A stretch of 64,000 nucleotides of DNA from Icerya purchasi (lineage: Eukaryota; Arthropoda; Insecta; Hemiptera; Monophlebidae). The notes beneath the pieces were generated by a model, which searched no databases, was not told the origin of the DNA, and saw only the letters and a program-made list of their open reading frames with translations. The stretch's first letter is position 1. Each line of letters starts with the position of its first letter. Location of the stretch: the NCBI GenBank assembly GCA_039619475.1, contig CM077115.1, positions 444,448,792 to 444,512,791 of the forward strand, written 5' to 3'. The translations under genes were made by a program, and so were the position numbers. Shown here one piece after another: positions 1 through 11,668 of this stretch.

Positions 1-1501
1 CCGTATTGGATAATTAATTTTCTTGTTGTTGTTCTTTTTTGAACTACTTATTTTAGAAAATGCGGTTTGCTTCGATTTAAAAAACTTTGCAAAATAAACT
101 ATTAATTGGTGTAAAAACATTCCGATCTATTTAACTAAATAAACGTTCATTGAACGGAATTATTATATTTTATAGATATGTATGTCTTTGTGTGTATTAA
201 ACAAAAAAATTATTTTAACTTTAAAACTGTGAATATTACAGCTCTGAAATATGATTTTCATTATTAAAATTGATGGAAAGGTGATTTGATTTAAGGTGTA
301 TTGTTTAAACCTGCACCGATCTTTCTGGAACGGTCGACCGCTGTAAATATAATTATTAATTAACAAACACGTATATACAATTTGAATAATTTAAAATAAT
401 ATGATTTTTACGTATCACTGCGACGACTGCAGGTTGTTCCAATGGTCCTTGATGATAGGCAGGCGTGTGCGGCAAATTCCGTCTTGGATTGGCGGCGAAC
501 GCGGAAAGGAGACGCTATATTCGAAATTAATATACCGATTTTAATTGATCGGACTTTTCCGCGATTTAAACTATTTCATTCCGAGAACGACAAAAATGAA
601 AACGGTCGATACTTTTGATGACTGCTATGAGTGTAAGGAATTCGATCTTGACCTGCGACCCTCTTCCTTTACTGGAGATCTATCGTTGACTAATTCAAAA
701 CTCTAACTGATTCTAACCGACTCCAGGATCGCATCCTCTTTTGAGAAATTTCTAATTATGATTTCTTCTGCTAAATCTCCTCTTCCGCGTTCGATGTGCC
801 AATCAGTGTCGTTTGATGAGCAATCACCGCGCGCAACCCCCTTAAAGGCGACATCGATCTCTGAAAATACCCGCAGCTGGCAACTGGTTCCCATTCACAC
901 ACACACACACAAGCACTCTCACACTCCGCTCGACCTTTATTATTTTCCGATACTATTTAATTTATTTATAATTTATTTTTTGTTTTATTTATTTTTAAAT
1001 TTCTATTTGATTTATTTATTTTAATGGTCACATTACAATATAATAGGGTAAAATAATAGTTGAGAAAGATTTCCTCTTGTTCACGTACAATTAAAAAAAT
1101 GTTTTCAATAAAAAATTCAGCTTCTTTTTTTTGTATCTATTTTTGAATAATTTCAATTGATCAAGCTCTGCCACGCTAGATTTACTGATTATGTTAAGCG
1201 GGAAGCTTTCGTGGTAAGTGTTTTGAACAGCCCCAATTTTTGCGACACGTTATGATAGGAATCTTTATGAACTCTACCTGTGTGTGCATCTCCTTCCGAT
1301 ATACTGTAGTCATCAGCCTACCAGTAGCAGCGTATCTTTTCCCAAGACATCCTCCATTTCGTCAATTGTTTCTCTGATGACGAATAGTGTAATCTGTTTC
1401 GAAACGTTAGAATTTATGATGAAAAAAATGGACATGTGAATATTATTAGACGTGTTAATTGTATTCTAAATATATTACTATTGTTGTGAAATTCAAAGGT
1501 C
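1..1501. other. no gene recognised
   Basis: AT-rich DNA with a less AT-rich patch at about 420-900 that has short open frames on both strands, none resembling a known protein. A short CA run sits at 896-911. If the gene start at 3159 is correct this is upstream, possibly regulatory, sequence. Confidence 0.4.
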
Positions 1502-2268
1502 AAAAACCGTGATATTTTTTTTTTTTTTTTTTTTTTTTATTATTATTTTATTGATACAATCTTAATTTATAATTAAATAAGTATCTACTTTAATAAATGT
1601 TGCCTTAAACTAAGCCAAATCCGTATGGAAGCAACAGTCCATTGACCACTGCTCCTAACATATTACATATTTACAATAAATAATAATTACAATCGTACAT
1701 CTTATATCCTATAATGTATATATATATATATATATACATACATACACGTATATATATATATATATATATTACTAAATTAAATCTGATGGATGGCGTCGTT
1801 TAAGGCGCCTTACGTCTTCTTTGGTGTTAAGAAGTCGAATCATTTCTACGTTAACATGTCGATGAATCCGTTTTCCATGTTTAATGGCCATTTGCTTAAT
1901 AACATCATTGACTGATGTTATATGCAGGTCCCTATGGATATCATCATTACGAGAATAGCGATATGCATCGACCATTGTTCGCAAAATGATGCTCTGCCTC
2001 GCCTGAATTTTTGCACGATTTGAATTACTGGTACAACCCCAGAGCTGTATTCCGTATGTCCATATCGGCATAATGATCTGACGATACAGAATGCATTTAT
2101 ATCGAACATCCAGTGGCGATCTCCGACCTATCAACCACTGTAATTGTTTCGCTGTGTGCTTAATTTGTTGGCACTTCATTTTAACGTGCACATTCCACGT
2201 AAGACACCTGTCCAAGTGCATACCTAAATACTTGGCAGAATTTACCTGTGGTAAAAAACCGCAATATT
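1502..2268 (-). mobile_element. 5'-truncated Jockey-clade LINE, 3' end
   Basis: On the minus strand an open frame (1772-2250) encodes the C-terminal thumb region of a Jockey-type reverse transcriptase: NSAKYLGMHLDRCLTW, then IWTYGIQLWGCTSNSN and an end RRLKRRHPSDLI. Known Jockey ORF2 proteins end in this way (established). A 3' untranslated part with TA/CA repeats follows (about 1717-1768) and a poly(A) tail, seen as T on the plus strand, at about 1516-1538. The element is flanked by AAAAACCGTGATATT at 1502-1516 and AAAAACCGCAATATT at 2254-2268, a 13/15 match that I read as the target site duplication. About 480 coding bases remain of an element normally several kb long. Confidence 0.85.
1717..1768. 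repeat. (TA)n microsatellite
   Basis: Interrupted TA repeat with CATA spacers, lying in the 3' tail of the Jockey fragment. Confidence 0.9.
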
Positions 2269-3108
2269 AAAACAAAAATGTAAAACGAATAAAAAAAAAA
2301 TAAAAAGAAAGAAGTGGCAACATTTGCGAAAAAAGAAACCAATAAAAACAATTAGCATGTCATATTATCTCTCATTAGAATCGATTAAAATCGATATATC
2401 TAATTAAAATAAATTGGTGCTTCGACGTAGCGATGTAGCATTAATTTAACAAAATTAAATTAACAAAATTAATTTAACAAAATTAATTTAATAAAAGTTT
2501 CATGCGATATTATTTTCTTTTTTTCAGTCGAAAATTGTTTTATGTCAAGCAACTTCAGTGCAGATTGTTATTTAACCCGCGGTGGTGAGCTCCGATTACT
2601 ACAATATAGGAATGACTTGAAGCGCTTGAGTACAATGCGTGAATTTTTATTTACCGATGTTTCTGCCGATGTTCGTACGTATATTTCTATATTATTTATA
2701 TGTATATTGTGGTGTTGAATAGTTGTTTTTCTGTTAATAAGGAAAAATTTAAGTAGAATAAAATAGAAAATAAACAAAAGAGAAAAAAAAAAGTAATTTT
2801 AAGCGAATATTTTTAATGCGGAATAAAAGTAGTGTAATCTTTAGTGTAATTCCGAATTAACATTTAATGTAAATGATGCATCATTTTTGATACTAATAAT
2901 AATCAGTTTCAGTGCATTGATATAATCGCATACAGAATTAATGCCTTTATACAAAAATAAAAAAAAAAATTACTTATATTTTTCTGTCGAACATACACGC
3001 ATAATGAAACAATTGTTTAATTTGAATCCAGTGATTTTTAATAATTTTCGAATTTAAGTTGATACTATTGATAATTTTTGTTTTCGTAGTTCTCATTCCA
3101 TCTGTCAG
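2269..3108. other. no gene recognised
   Basis: AT-rich sequence with A/T homopolymers and a small ATTAATTTAACAAA tandem at about 2440-2490. Nothing else supported. Confidence 0.4.
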
Positions 3109-3158
3109 AACGGACCGTTCATAGTCAGATCGTATTCCATCGTGTCAGTAAATTTTAG

Positions 3159-3165
3159 TATGGAA
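3159..3165 (+). CDS. candidate exon 1 (start codon, Met-Glu)
   Basis: An ATG in good context (AGTATGG) is followed after one more codon by a strong donor: ATGGAA|GTAAGTAAAT, so coding bases are 3159-3164 or 3165 depending on the G at the border. This leaves phase 0, which matches the phase needed by the exon at 14885. The upstream piece 3109-3158 would be 5' untranslated; it contains arthropod initiator-like TCAGT at 3145-3150. It is also bounded by an acceptor-like CTGTCAG at 3102-3108 and is open in the same frame, so it could instead be an internal exon of 57 nt. Chosen because it gives a complete 600-nt frame; it is the weakest exon of the model. Confidence 0.3.
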
Positions 3166-4834
3166 GTAAGTAAATTGTTTAATAATAATAACTATAAAAA
3201 ACAGTGTTTTAAACTTTTTCAAAATGGTTAATTTTTTTTTTTTAATATTTAATTATTATTGTAATTTTACTACTTCTGTCTGATACTGTTGTGAATGAAA
3301 AGTAATTTTATATCGGTAGATGGTGTACGAATAGTTTTTAATCGGTAATGCCTGTTTCTAGAAATTAATATAATTTGTAACATTTCCTTCCTAGTTGATT
3401 TTCTGTTCAGAATAGAACGGCAATTGTATCTAATGCGAAATTATGTAGATACTACAGAAAAGAAAAAAAAAAAAGACAAAAACGGTTTCCAACCTGTGTG
3501 TTTTGTAAATTCCTTATGTCAATAGGATTAATTTTCTTTCATCTTGGTCTTTGTTATTACTTGGACACATATCTCTATTGGAAATAAACTTTTATTTCTA
3601 AACACGTTCTGTTGAAAAATGTTTTTGGTTATTGCTTTATCGTTAGCCTACCACTTCCAAGAAAAAATTATGAAAAATAAAAAATTATTGCCCATTTTAA
3701 AATTACAAAAAGAAAGAAAACAAAGAATCACTGTTGCGAAGATACCCATTATTATTATTTGGTATACATTTTATAGAATTACAATTTTTCCAATATTTTT
3801 TGGAATTCGCAGGTTGAATATGAGTTAACATTTTCAATAGCTACTAAAAAATAAAGAGAATTTTTACTTTCAAAATTTTTAGTAAAAATTATAATTAAAT
3901 AAACATGCAGTATTTACTCTCTTTAAATGCATCGTCTCACTATATATAATAACTTTCGTCTTTCTCTAATTGTTTCTGGGTGTTGAAGGTCCTTGGTTAA
4001 CCAAGGACCCAATCTTATTCCCTTTTTTTTAGGGGGAAAAAAATGCAATTCGCTTAAGATTTAAAAAAAAGAAAAAACGTGGCTGGTTTCGTGTTGGTTT
4101 TTAGATAAAAACCCTGCAATAACCTTTTGCATTAAATCGTTTGTGCTCCTTTTTTTGATTGTAACTCACGACACCGAGTTATTATTATTGTTATCTTAAG
4201 ACGGTCATTCCGCTTTCGCTGTCTATCGTCTTGTCACAGTAGCTATTCGCAAACATTGAATTAATCGGTATATATTGGCCAAGTTGCTCTTGGTAATACT
4301 CAGCAATATGGTGATATTTTTTATATATATATATGATACATACGTATACAGCATATGTTAATATATTACATTTATAGTTGTTCGGCAAATATAGTTTAAC
4401 CTCTCGAGGTTAAGTTCGCAGCTGCAAAAGTGAAAATCGCTCTTTCTCGCGCTCATATTACTATTGTGTTTAACTTCTTTGTCGCCTCCCATTTACATAT
4501 GTGTAAATTGTTGTCGTCGCGAGAGCTCACGTTATTCTTATCAGACCATGCACCTATAGTTGTTACCTTTTTTTTTTTTTTTGTGCAATAAATTTTACTA
4601 GTGCCCGCCCCTTTCATCGTCCTTGACCTTGTTCATGAAATGAGACAATTTTAATTGAAAAAACAAAAAAAAAACCGTCTCATTCGTAGGGAAAATTAAA
4701 TAATATTTTTCAAAACCTGCTTTTTTACAGTTCGCAAAATTTTAGAGCTTAATCCCCCGCTCCATCAGTTAAAAACATTTCAACATTTTCGTTATTAAAT
4801 AAACCGTTATTCTTGGAGTTTACATATATAAATA
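3166..4834. other. AT-rich, no gene (intron 1 in the model)
   Basis: Contains the 22-bp palindrome at 3988-4009, a short TA run near 4322-4335 and poly(T)/poly(A) tracts. Short open frames at 3619-3828 and 4191-4388 look non-coding (Ile/Lys/Phe only, no family). Confidence 0.4.
3988..4009. repeat. perfect 22-bp palindrome
   Basis: The half-site GGTCCTTGGTT is followed immediately by its exact reverse complement AACCAAGGACC. No spacer. It could be a dimeric transcription-factor site in intron 1 or chance; the centre is GGTTAACC. Confidence 0.6.
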
Positions 4835-5784
4835 AGAGGTGTGGCTATTAAATAACGAGATTATGGGTGCCTTAAAGGAGTAAGGAGAGAAACAAGTACG
4901 GCAGAAGAGACCCCGAAGTGTTTACTTCCAAACCACGTTTTCGTAACTATAGTAGTATTTTTTCCTATCAAATCCTTTTCTGTAAGGCCGTTCAAAGGTT
5001 GTGCGCCGTTCTTTGTTTTACCTCTTCCATCGATTCAGAATAAGTTAATATAAGGGCAGCAGACTTCACCTTCGGAAACGAAAAGAAGTTGCACGGAGCC
5101 CAGTCTGGTGAATAGGGCGCGTGTTCGAGCATTGAAATGTTTTCATCAGCTACAAACTGCTTCACAGACAGCGCGTTGTCTTGATGCGAGGGATCCATGA
5201 GACTTGTTTTGCCAGCCAAACTCCGGTGGTCTTCTTCTTGTTCAATTCTTCATGTAAAATTCTTCTGACGGTTTCTTTACCGGCGTTTACCATAATCATC
5301 CGAATAATGCCCAAACGACAATCTGCGGGTCCTACTATTTCACTGATTTTGGCAACGGTTGCAGGAGTTGAAATTGAAACAGATCGCGACCTAGATGTTG
5401 GTCATCTTCAGCACTCTCTCGACCTTTGAAAGCCACAAAAAAAAAAAAAAAAAAAAAAAAAGAATTCTCACCGTAAGCTTCTTTCAGTAATGCATAACAG
5501 TCGGCTGGAGTTTTCTTTAATTTCCTGAAAAATTTCAGATTGATACGCTGTTCGTGATATTGTAGTACCCGGCGGCCAAAAAAATCACGTACTCTTCAAC
5601 ACTCGATAAAAAAAAAAAAAAAAAAAAAAAAAAATACCATACTATAGAGCTAAGAAAAAGTGTGGTTTGGAACTGTGTTTTAATAGACACTTCAAGGTCT
5701 GTTCTGCGCCGTACTTATGTCTCTCCTTACTCTTCTAGAACACCCATAATGCGCGCTGTCTCGTTATTTAATAGCCATTCCTCG
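4835..5784 (-). mobile_element. internally deleted mariner element
   Basis: TA dinucleotides at 4833-4834 and 5785-5786 flank inverted ends of the form (A/C)GAGGnnTGGCTATTAAATAACGAGA; weaker inverted similarity runs inward for roughly 90 bp. On the minus strand broken frames give mariner transposase pieces in order: N-terminal helix-turn-helix (EQRINLKFFRKLKKTPADCY at about 5475-5550), second DNA-binding part (KETVRRILHEEL at about 5230-5290) and the catalytic end (QDNALSVKQF, then YSPDWAPCNFF at about 5060-5180). The last catalytic Asp is Asn (CNFF) and the conserved PSHT-type piece after QDNA is missing. At 950 bp it is shorter than the usual 1.3 kb. Long A tracts at 5437-5461 and 5608-5634 interrupt the frame. 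Non-functional. Confidence 0.88.
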
Positions 5785-5786
5785 TA

Positions 5787-8544
5787 TATTTATTTGGGGA
5801 GGGAGGTTAGTTTTCGGATGAATAGAAAATAAAAAAATTTAATACACGAGATATTGAATTTTTGTAACGCAATTAGATTGCGCTAAAATGTACGGGGACA
5901 CAAAAAGATTAAAAATATACTCATATTTTATACTGCACAATAAATAATTAATAAATGTGTAGACCAGCTTCGGATGTTAAATGTTCTTCTCGGGATTTAC
6001 GGTTCAATTTACAAAGAAAAAGTGAATAGCTGCGACATTTTAAAATTCCGTTTAAAAATTCAAACGCGTTCTTCGGAAACCACAGAACGATTCGTTGACA
6101 GATTAGAAATAAAATTCCATTAACAGCGTGACGCGCAAATGGGAACAGTGGAAATAGTCTACTTGTAATTTCGCGATTGTGTCGGATCTACGTAATTGGA
6201 TGTGAAATACCGGATGATTTGCAAGAAATTCATTGTGTAACACGTACAGGGATGCTGTCTAAACGACGATTACACTTGATGGTGGAACGCTTTTTAATAT
6301 TGAACAAGAATTACGAACGATCTCAAGAAGAAATTGCCTGGTCTTTTTCATTTAAATATCGCCGCGGGAATTTATTAAAAAAGTTATTAAAATTAAAAAA
6401 ATCGGAAAAAATAAACGCTGAAATTCGAACGAGATAATATTATATATTGTGTCATACGCGGAAGTTAATTTTATTCATATATGTGTTTTTTGAGATTTCG
6501 GATCCGGCCTAATTTGTATAGTAGATTTATATTAAAAATATTAATGTAATATCGAGGATTTTTTTAGTTTTTCAAAAAAGTTACACAAACAATGCATTAA
6601 TTCTAGTTCCTTTTCTAATACATTAAAAAAAAAAAAAAGGCAAAAGAAAGTATGGTAATTTTGCGTGAAAGTGACTGCATTTTTTTTGTTTTATTTTAGT
6701 GTTTAAACGGGACGATATGTCCATTATTCGAAGCGTTAAATATTTCGATCAGTTTTATGTTTTGTATGAATAACTCAATTTAATTTGTATTAATTTGTAA
6801 CGATTTAAATGCAGTTGTTATTTCGGTTTATGTACACCTGTAATAATGTACGCGGGGAATTTATTGAATTACTTCGAAAATAATTAGAAAATCAGTTTTT
6901 ACATTTTACGGTTATTATACAATGTCGTACGTTAAATGGACGTGAATTGTCGATCATCACTTTTGCAACCGACGTAATCGCATTACATTTACGAACGAAG
7001 AATATCACTCGAATGTTGAGAGTCACGCCGACAGCGCGACGGGATAATAAAATACGTTGTTTTAGAAGCGAACAGACCGAAATTTTGCACCTGCTCGTGG
7101 GAACATTTCTCCGACGCGCGTATTACGTGCGAATCGTCGTATTTTATATAATCGACGCATTTTAATTAACAAGTATTTATATTATTTAAAATGTGCATAT
7201 CCCTTAGTTCCGGTGGCAGTTGGGGTCCCCCCTAGGGGTACATGATGGAAGACGTGAAAAAAATGAAATTACCCCGTATGACCTTTATAACATTTATAAA
7301 TTTTATAATCTTTATAATCTTTATAACCTTTATAATTAATAACAACCTTTATAATAATTAATTAATAACAAAAATTATAATATCGTGAGCGATAGATGCT
7401 ACGGTAATTAAATTATAGTAATTAAAAATTAAAGTTTTACCGATAATACTTGATGATAATGCTTAATTTATATGTGTATTAACAATAGCGACGTAAGTAG
7501 AGACGTAGGACAACTATAAATTGTGGTTCTATTTGCAACAGGAAGAGGAATCACGTGTCGCTTGACAGCCAATTACGCTGCTCGAGTACTAAAAAAAAAA
7601 CAACAAAAAAAACAAAAAAAAACAGACACCCGGAAAGTTCATATTCTACTTGTACGAGATATTTCGGTTTGCATTCTATTTATACGACGCGCTTGGTAAC
7701 TGTTAAAGTAACGTTTCAATTCACGTCGTTGCCCCGCTCCCCTCCGTGAAAATATTCGAAAACGAGCCTAAAGAAATTTCATTTCAAAAAAATTTTAAAT
7801 ATTTTTTAGTGTATTTAAAGAACCAGAAATATTATGCAATTTTTTTCCTTCTAGTTTTAAGAAAAGGGGTATTCTGGTCTAATTTTTTTTTTTTTTTTGC
7901 ACATTCTTAAAGTTTAGACCTTTAAGAACATATCCTCCTCGAGACGAAATGTTAAAAAATTTCAATAATTTACGGAGTTATAGTTTTATTTTACTAGTGC
8001 AGCAACTAAGTCCACCACGTCGGAGCTGACCATTTTTGGTATGATGACATTATATAAATGTGTAGAAATATAGGTGTAACCACAAACACACTTAATAATC
8101 GATTACAGTCGCGTATTTTTTTTTTTTTTTGAAAACCTTTTCTCGTGTTCAGTGTTAAAAGTTCGGTTCAATTTAGCTTCAATTTTCAAGAAATGTGCAT
8201 GTACGTGCGCGCTGTTCATCGTTTGAAAATAAATCATTTTGAGTTTTAATTTTAAATTTTGCGTATAAAATGTGAAACGGATTATTATTGGGTACTCGTG
8301 TACCATATTATCCTTTTGGCAGAGTGTTCGAATTCGAGAAATGTTCCCTGATATTTCATTAATTCGCGATCTCTCGCGACATCGTTCTAATTTGCCGTCG
8401 CCATTATTATATGGTTCCGTGTCAAGGATGTTTACGCAGCGCCAAAAGCAAAAATCCCCGTCCTACACGTTCGTAAGAACAGTCGCATCGGGTAGAGATT
8501 GCGTTTTGGGGTCTGCGTGGTAATAGTCGAAAACTAAGTAACAT
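5787..8544. other. no gene recognised (intron 1 in the model)
   Basis: Contains a degenerate TTTATAAnn tandem at about 7280-7355. Open frames at 6177-6437, 6947-7165, 7555-7749 and 8272-8523 have no recognisable motif and are probably chance. Poly(T) runs at about 7882 and 8118. Confidence 0.4.
7280..7355. repeat. degenerate TTTATAA tandem repeat
   Basis: CTTTATAA/TTTATAA words recur about every 10 bases (TTTATAACA, TTTATAAAT, TTTATAATC, TTTATAATC, TTTATAACC). Confidence 0.7.
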
Positions 8545-8722
8545 ATGCCTGAGCGCGCATCTGTACCGTTTTTCGATGTATCATCGAGTCGAGGGGAGAT
8601 TGGAAAAATTCCGCTAAAATCAGATGTTCATGCAGGAACACGGACAATTGAAATTGCAACTTGTAAAGCTGTTTGCATTTTCAGTGAAGGCTTTTTACCA
8701 AATTTTAAAAATTATCAATGCC

Positions 8723-8912
8723 ATGAAATTTTACTCTGTTGGTCCTGAAGGTTATGCGCTCGCTATTAAACGGGGGACAGTAGTCAAATTGAGCGTGTTC
8801 CGAGTAAAACGAGCTTCTGATGCTTCTAAGGAATCTGGAACTGCTCGTAAATCAGATTCCGAAAATAAATCAGTTTTGAAGTCGCGGTATGGAATCACCC
8901 GATTAAACAAAA
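8723..8912 (+). CDS. candidate alternative exon, Ser/Lys-rich ORF ending at a consensus donor
   Basis: An open frame runs into a consensus donor AACAAAAT|GTAAGTATA. From the ATG at 8723 it reads MKFYSVGPEGYALAIKRG, then TVVKLSVFRVKRASDASKE and a Ser/Lys/Arg-rich stretch ending YGITRLNK plus AT. The frame stays open upstream to 8624. The end phase and the last two bases (AT) are the same as those of the 41860-41930 exon, so it could splice to 47842 in frame as an alternative 5' exon; it cannot splice in frame to 14885 with the downstream model. No family recognised. Could be a chance ORF. Confidence 0.3.
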
Positions 8913-9614
8913 TGTAAGTATAACGTACCATTCTATGACTTGGACTGCTGCGATTGCTTGAAACGTGCTAGAAAAACTTTAAACGCATTTTTCTCACAAC
9001 ATGATTGACGTGATCATCTCAAGTTCTATTTAACCAATTTAACCAATTTAAAATTTTGTACCAACCTTCAATGCAGAAAACTTTTTATCGCCCCTACCAC
9101 TCTTGTATCGAAATTATGTTTTTTACTGTTATAAAATCAAAAATTATAAAAAAAAAAAAAAAAAAAACCGTTGAAAAATTAATATTTTTTTCTTCAAACA
9201 GCCGCCATTTTGCGAGAGAGAAAACCATTTTCTCTCAGATAGGGGCTATATAACGACATTCTTACTAATTAAGAGTCTTTTTTTTTTAAATTTTATTTTA
9301 GATGACTAGAAGAAGGGCTGGAACCCTTGTTTTTTATTTTACCCCCCCCCCCCCCCCCATAACTTTATCAATTTGCAACTTTTTTTATTTTAATCATTTT
9401 TTCTTCGAATTTTTTTTTTTTTTTTTGCATATTTTCGAAATATCAGTAAAAATAAAAAATGATGGATAGTAAAAATGTTTTTTTTTTTTTTTTTCTTTTA
9501 TAGAGCTCGACAAAATGCCTAAAATTTATATGTCTTTAGACCAGAATGCCCCCCTTTAATACGAATTGCATAAAAAAACAAATTTATGTTTATATTTCTA
9601 ATAAATAGTTTAAT
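8913..9614. other. homopolymer-rich, no gene
   Basis: Contains A-runs near 9150, a run of 17 C at 9342-9358, and T-runs near 9410 and 9480. Nothing coding recognised. Confidence 0.5.
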
Positions 9615-10017
9615 CAGAGGCGGATCCAGAAGGACATTTGAGGGAGGAGAGAATTATATAATTACGTAAAATCTTCTATAGTAGGCAGTAGATTTGAGAA
9701 ATACCCGGCTGGTGCTTCATAAAGAAAATCAAATAGCGACCTTTATAGAAATTCATAAAAATCTGTTTTAAAAAGTACATAATTATTACAATTTTTGAAT
9801 TTAGATTATGTTATATTTTTTAGGAGGTGAAAAATAAAACGAAATTATTAAAAAAAATCTAGCTCTAAAGTGGTAGTTTAGAAATAGCAAGAAAGATAGT
9901 ATTTTTTTATTAGACACTTTACTTCTTTTTTATTTTTGTTAGTAATCCGATCCGAGTTCTCTTTATTCATGCGCAAGTTTAAATATATATATATATATTC
10001 TCATTGAACTACTATTT

Positions 10018-11240
10018 TTAACCGACTTCAAAAAAGAAGGAGGTATTCAATTCGACTGTATTTTTATTTATTTTTTTTTTTACGTGTGTTACCACAGAAC
10101 TTTTTTCTAGGTGAACCGATTTTGATGATTCTTCTTTTATTTGAAAGGTGTCGTTTCTCATGTGGTCCTATTTAAATTTGATCAAGATTTGACCGGTAGT
10201 TTTTGAGTTATCCTTAATAATGCGGGGGAGATTGAAGTTTTTTGGATGCTTTTCATTCATGATTGTTTTCACCGTCAAGTTATAGATTTATTGACTTAAA
10301 AAATACTATAAATTTGCCAAATTACCATGGAAATGTAGCTTTTGATGTTTTCACACCGTGGAAATATCTGTTCTTATTAAAATGTTTTAATTTAATTGAA
10401 TAAAAATGCACTAAAAATTGTAAAATAAAATGCTTTTTTACAGAAAAAAAATGCTTTTTTACAAAAAATAAATACCGACTTCAAGGTTTATTATAAAAAT
10501 TTAAAAATGCACTAAAAAGTAAAAAATAATTACTCCCGATAAAATATATATATCAGAGTGATATAACTTAAGGTGATATCGTAATTCTTATACAACATTA
10601 ACTTTTTGGAGTTGGAATTAAATTCATGTTAGGAACAATTGAATCAACATTTAATGCAGTTTTTAATTATTCTTTTAATATGAATTTGATGCCAACTCCA
10701 AAAAATTAATGTTGTATAAGAATTACGATATCACCTTAAGTTATATCACTCTGATATATATATTTTATCGGGAGTAATTATTTTTTACTTTTTAGTGCAT
10801 TTTTAAATTTTTATAATAAACCTTGAAGTCGGTATTTATTTTTTGTAAAAAAGCATTTTATTTTTTACTTTTTAGTGCATTTTTATTCAATTAAATTAAA
10901 ACATTTATTTCCACGGTAAAAACACCAAAAGCTACATTTCCATGGTAATTTGGCAAATTTATAGTATTTTAAGTCAAAAATCTAATCCGACGGTGAAAGA
11001 AATCGTGAATGAAAAGCATCCAAAAAGCTTCAATCTCCCGCATTATTAAGGATAACTCAAAAACTATCGGTCGGACCTTGATCAAATTTAAATGGGACCA
11101 CATGACAAACGCCACCTTTCAAATAAAAGAAGAATCATCAAAATCGGTTCATCTAGAAGAAAGTTCTGTGGTAACACACATAAAAAAAAAAAAAAAATAC
11201 AGTCGAATTGAATACCTCCTCTTTTTTTGAAGTCGGTTAA
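10018..11240. mobile_element. foldback element, about 590-bp inverted arms
   Basis: The element starts TTAACCGACTTCAAAAAAG and ends with the inverse CTTTTTTTGAAGTCGGTTAA. Almost the whole 1.2 kb is one palindrome: the left arm (about 10018-10610) is repeated inverted in the right arm (about 10690-11240) around a centre near 10630. The right arm has a chance-looking 73-codon frame (11009-11230), also present in the second copy. Similar ends starting ACCGACTTC are, from memory, common in insect repeats, but I cannot name the family. No transposase, so non-autonomous. Confidence 0.85.
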
Positions 11241-11668
11241 TAAATACCGATACTTGAAGGTTTATTATAAAAATTTAATAAAAGTGCACTAAACAGTAAA
11301 AAATAATTACTCCCGATGAGGAAAAATATAAATCAGAGTGATATAACACTTAAGTGGTGATATCGTAATTCTTATACAACATTAACTTTTTGGAGTTGGC
11401 ATCAAATTCATGTTACAATATCTAGGAACAATTTAATGAACATATAATGCAGTTTTTAATTATTCTTTTAATATTAATTTGATGCCTACTCTACTTAAGG
11501 TATCAGTGTTGTATAAGAATTACAATGTCACTCTTAAGGTGTTGTTATATCACTCTGATATATATTTTTTCTCATCGGGAGTAATTATTTTTTACTTTTT
11601 AGTGCATTTTTATATTTCTATAATAAACCTTGAAGTCGGTATTTATTTTTTGTAAAAAAGCATTTTTA
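11241..11668. repeat. partial second copy of the foldback core
   Basis: Repeats the inner palindrome of 10450-10850 (AATAAATACCGA..., ..., CTTGAAGTCGGTATTTATT) with several substitutions and small insertions; the outer arms are absent. Its own centre lies near 11455. Confidence 0.8.

Noticed and set aside
703..1024. Overlapping short frames on both strands with better composition
   Set aside because: Neither resembles a known protein; the plus frame runs into a CA repeat and poly-T; no splice context.
6177..7165. Frames at 6177-6437 and 6947-7165 as small genes
   Set aside because: No motif, no splice signals in frame and no codon signature; likely chance.
11009..11230. 73-codon frame also present at 36835-37077
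   Set aside because: Duplicated only because it lies in the arm of the foldback repeat; ends in poly(A)-derived Lys and shows no protein family.
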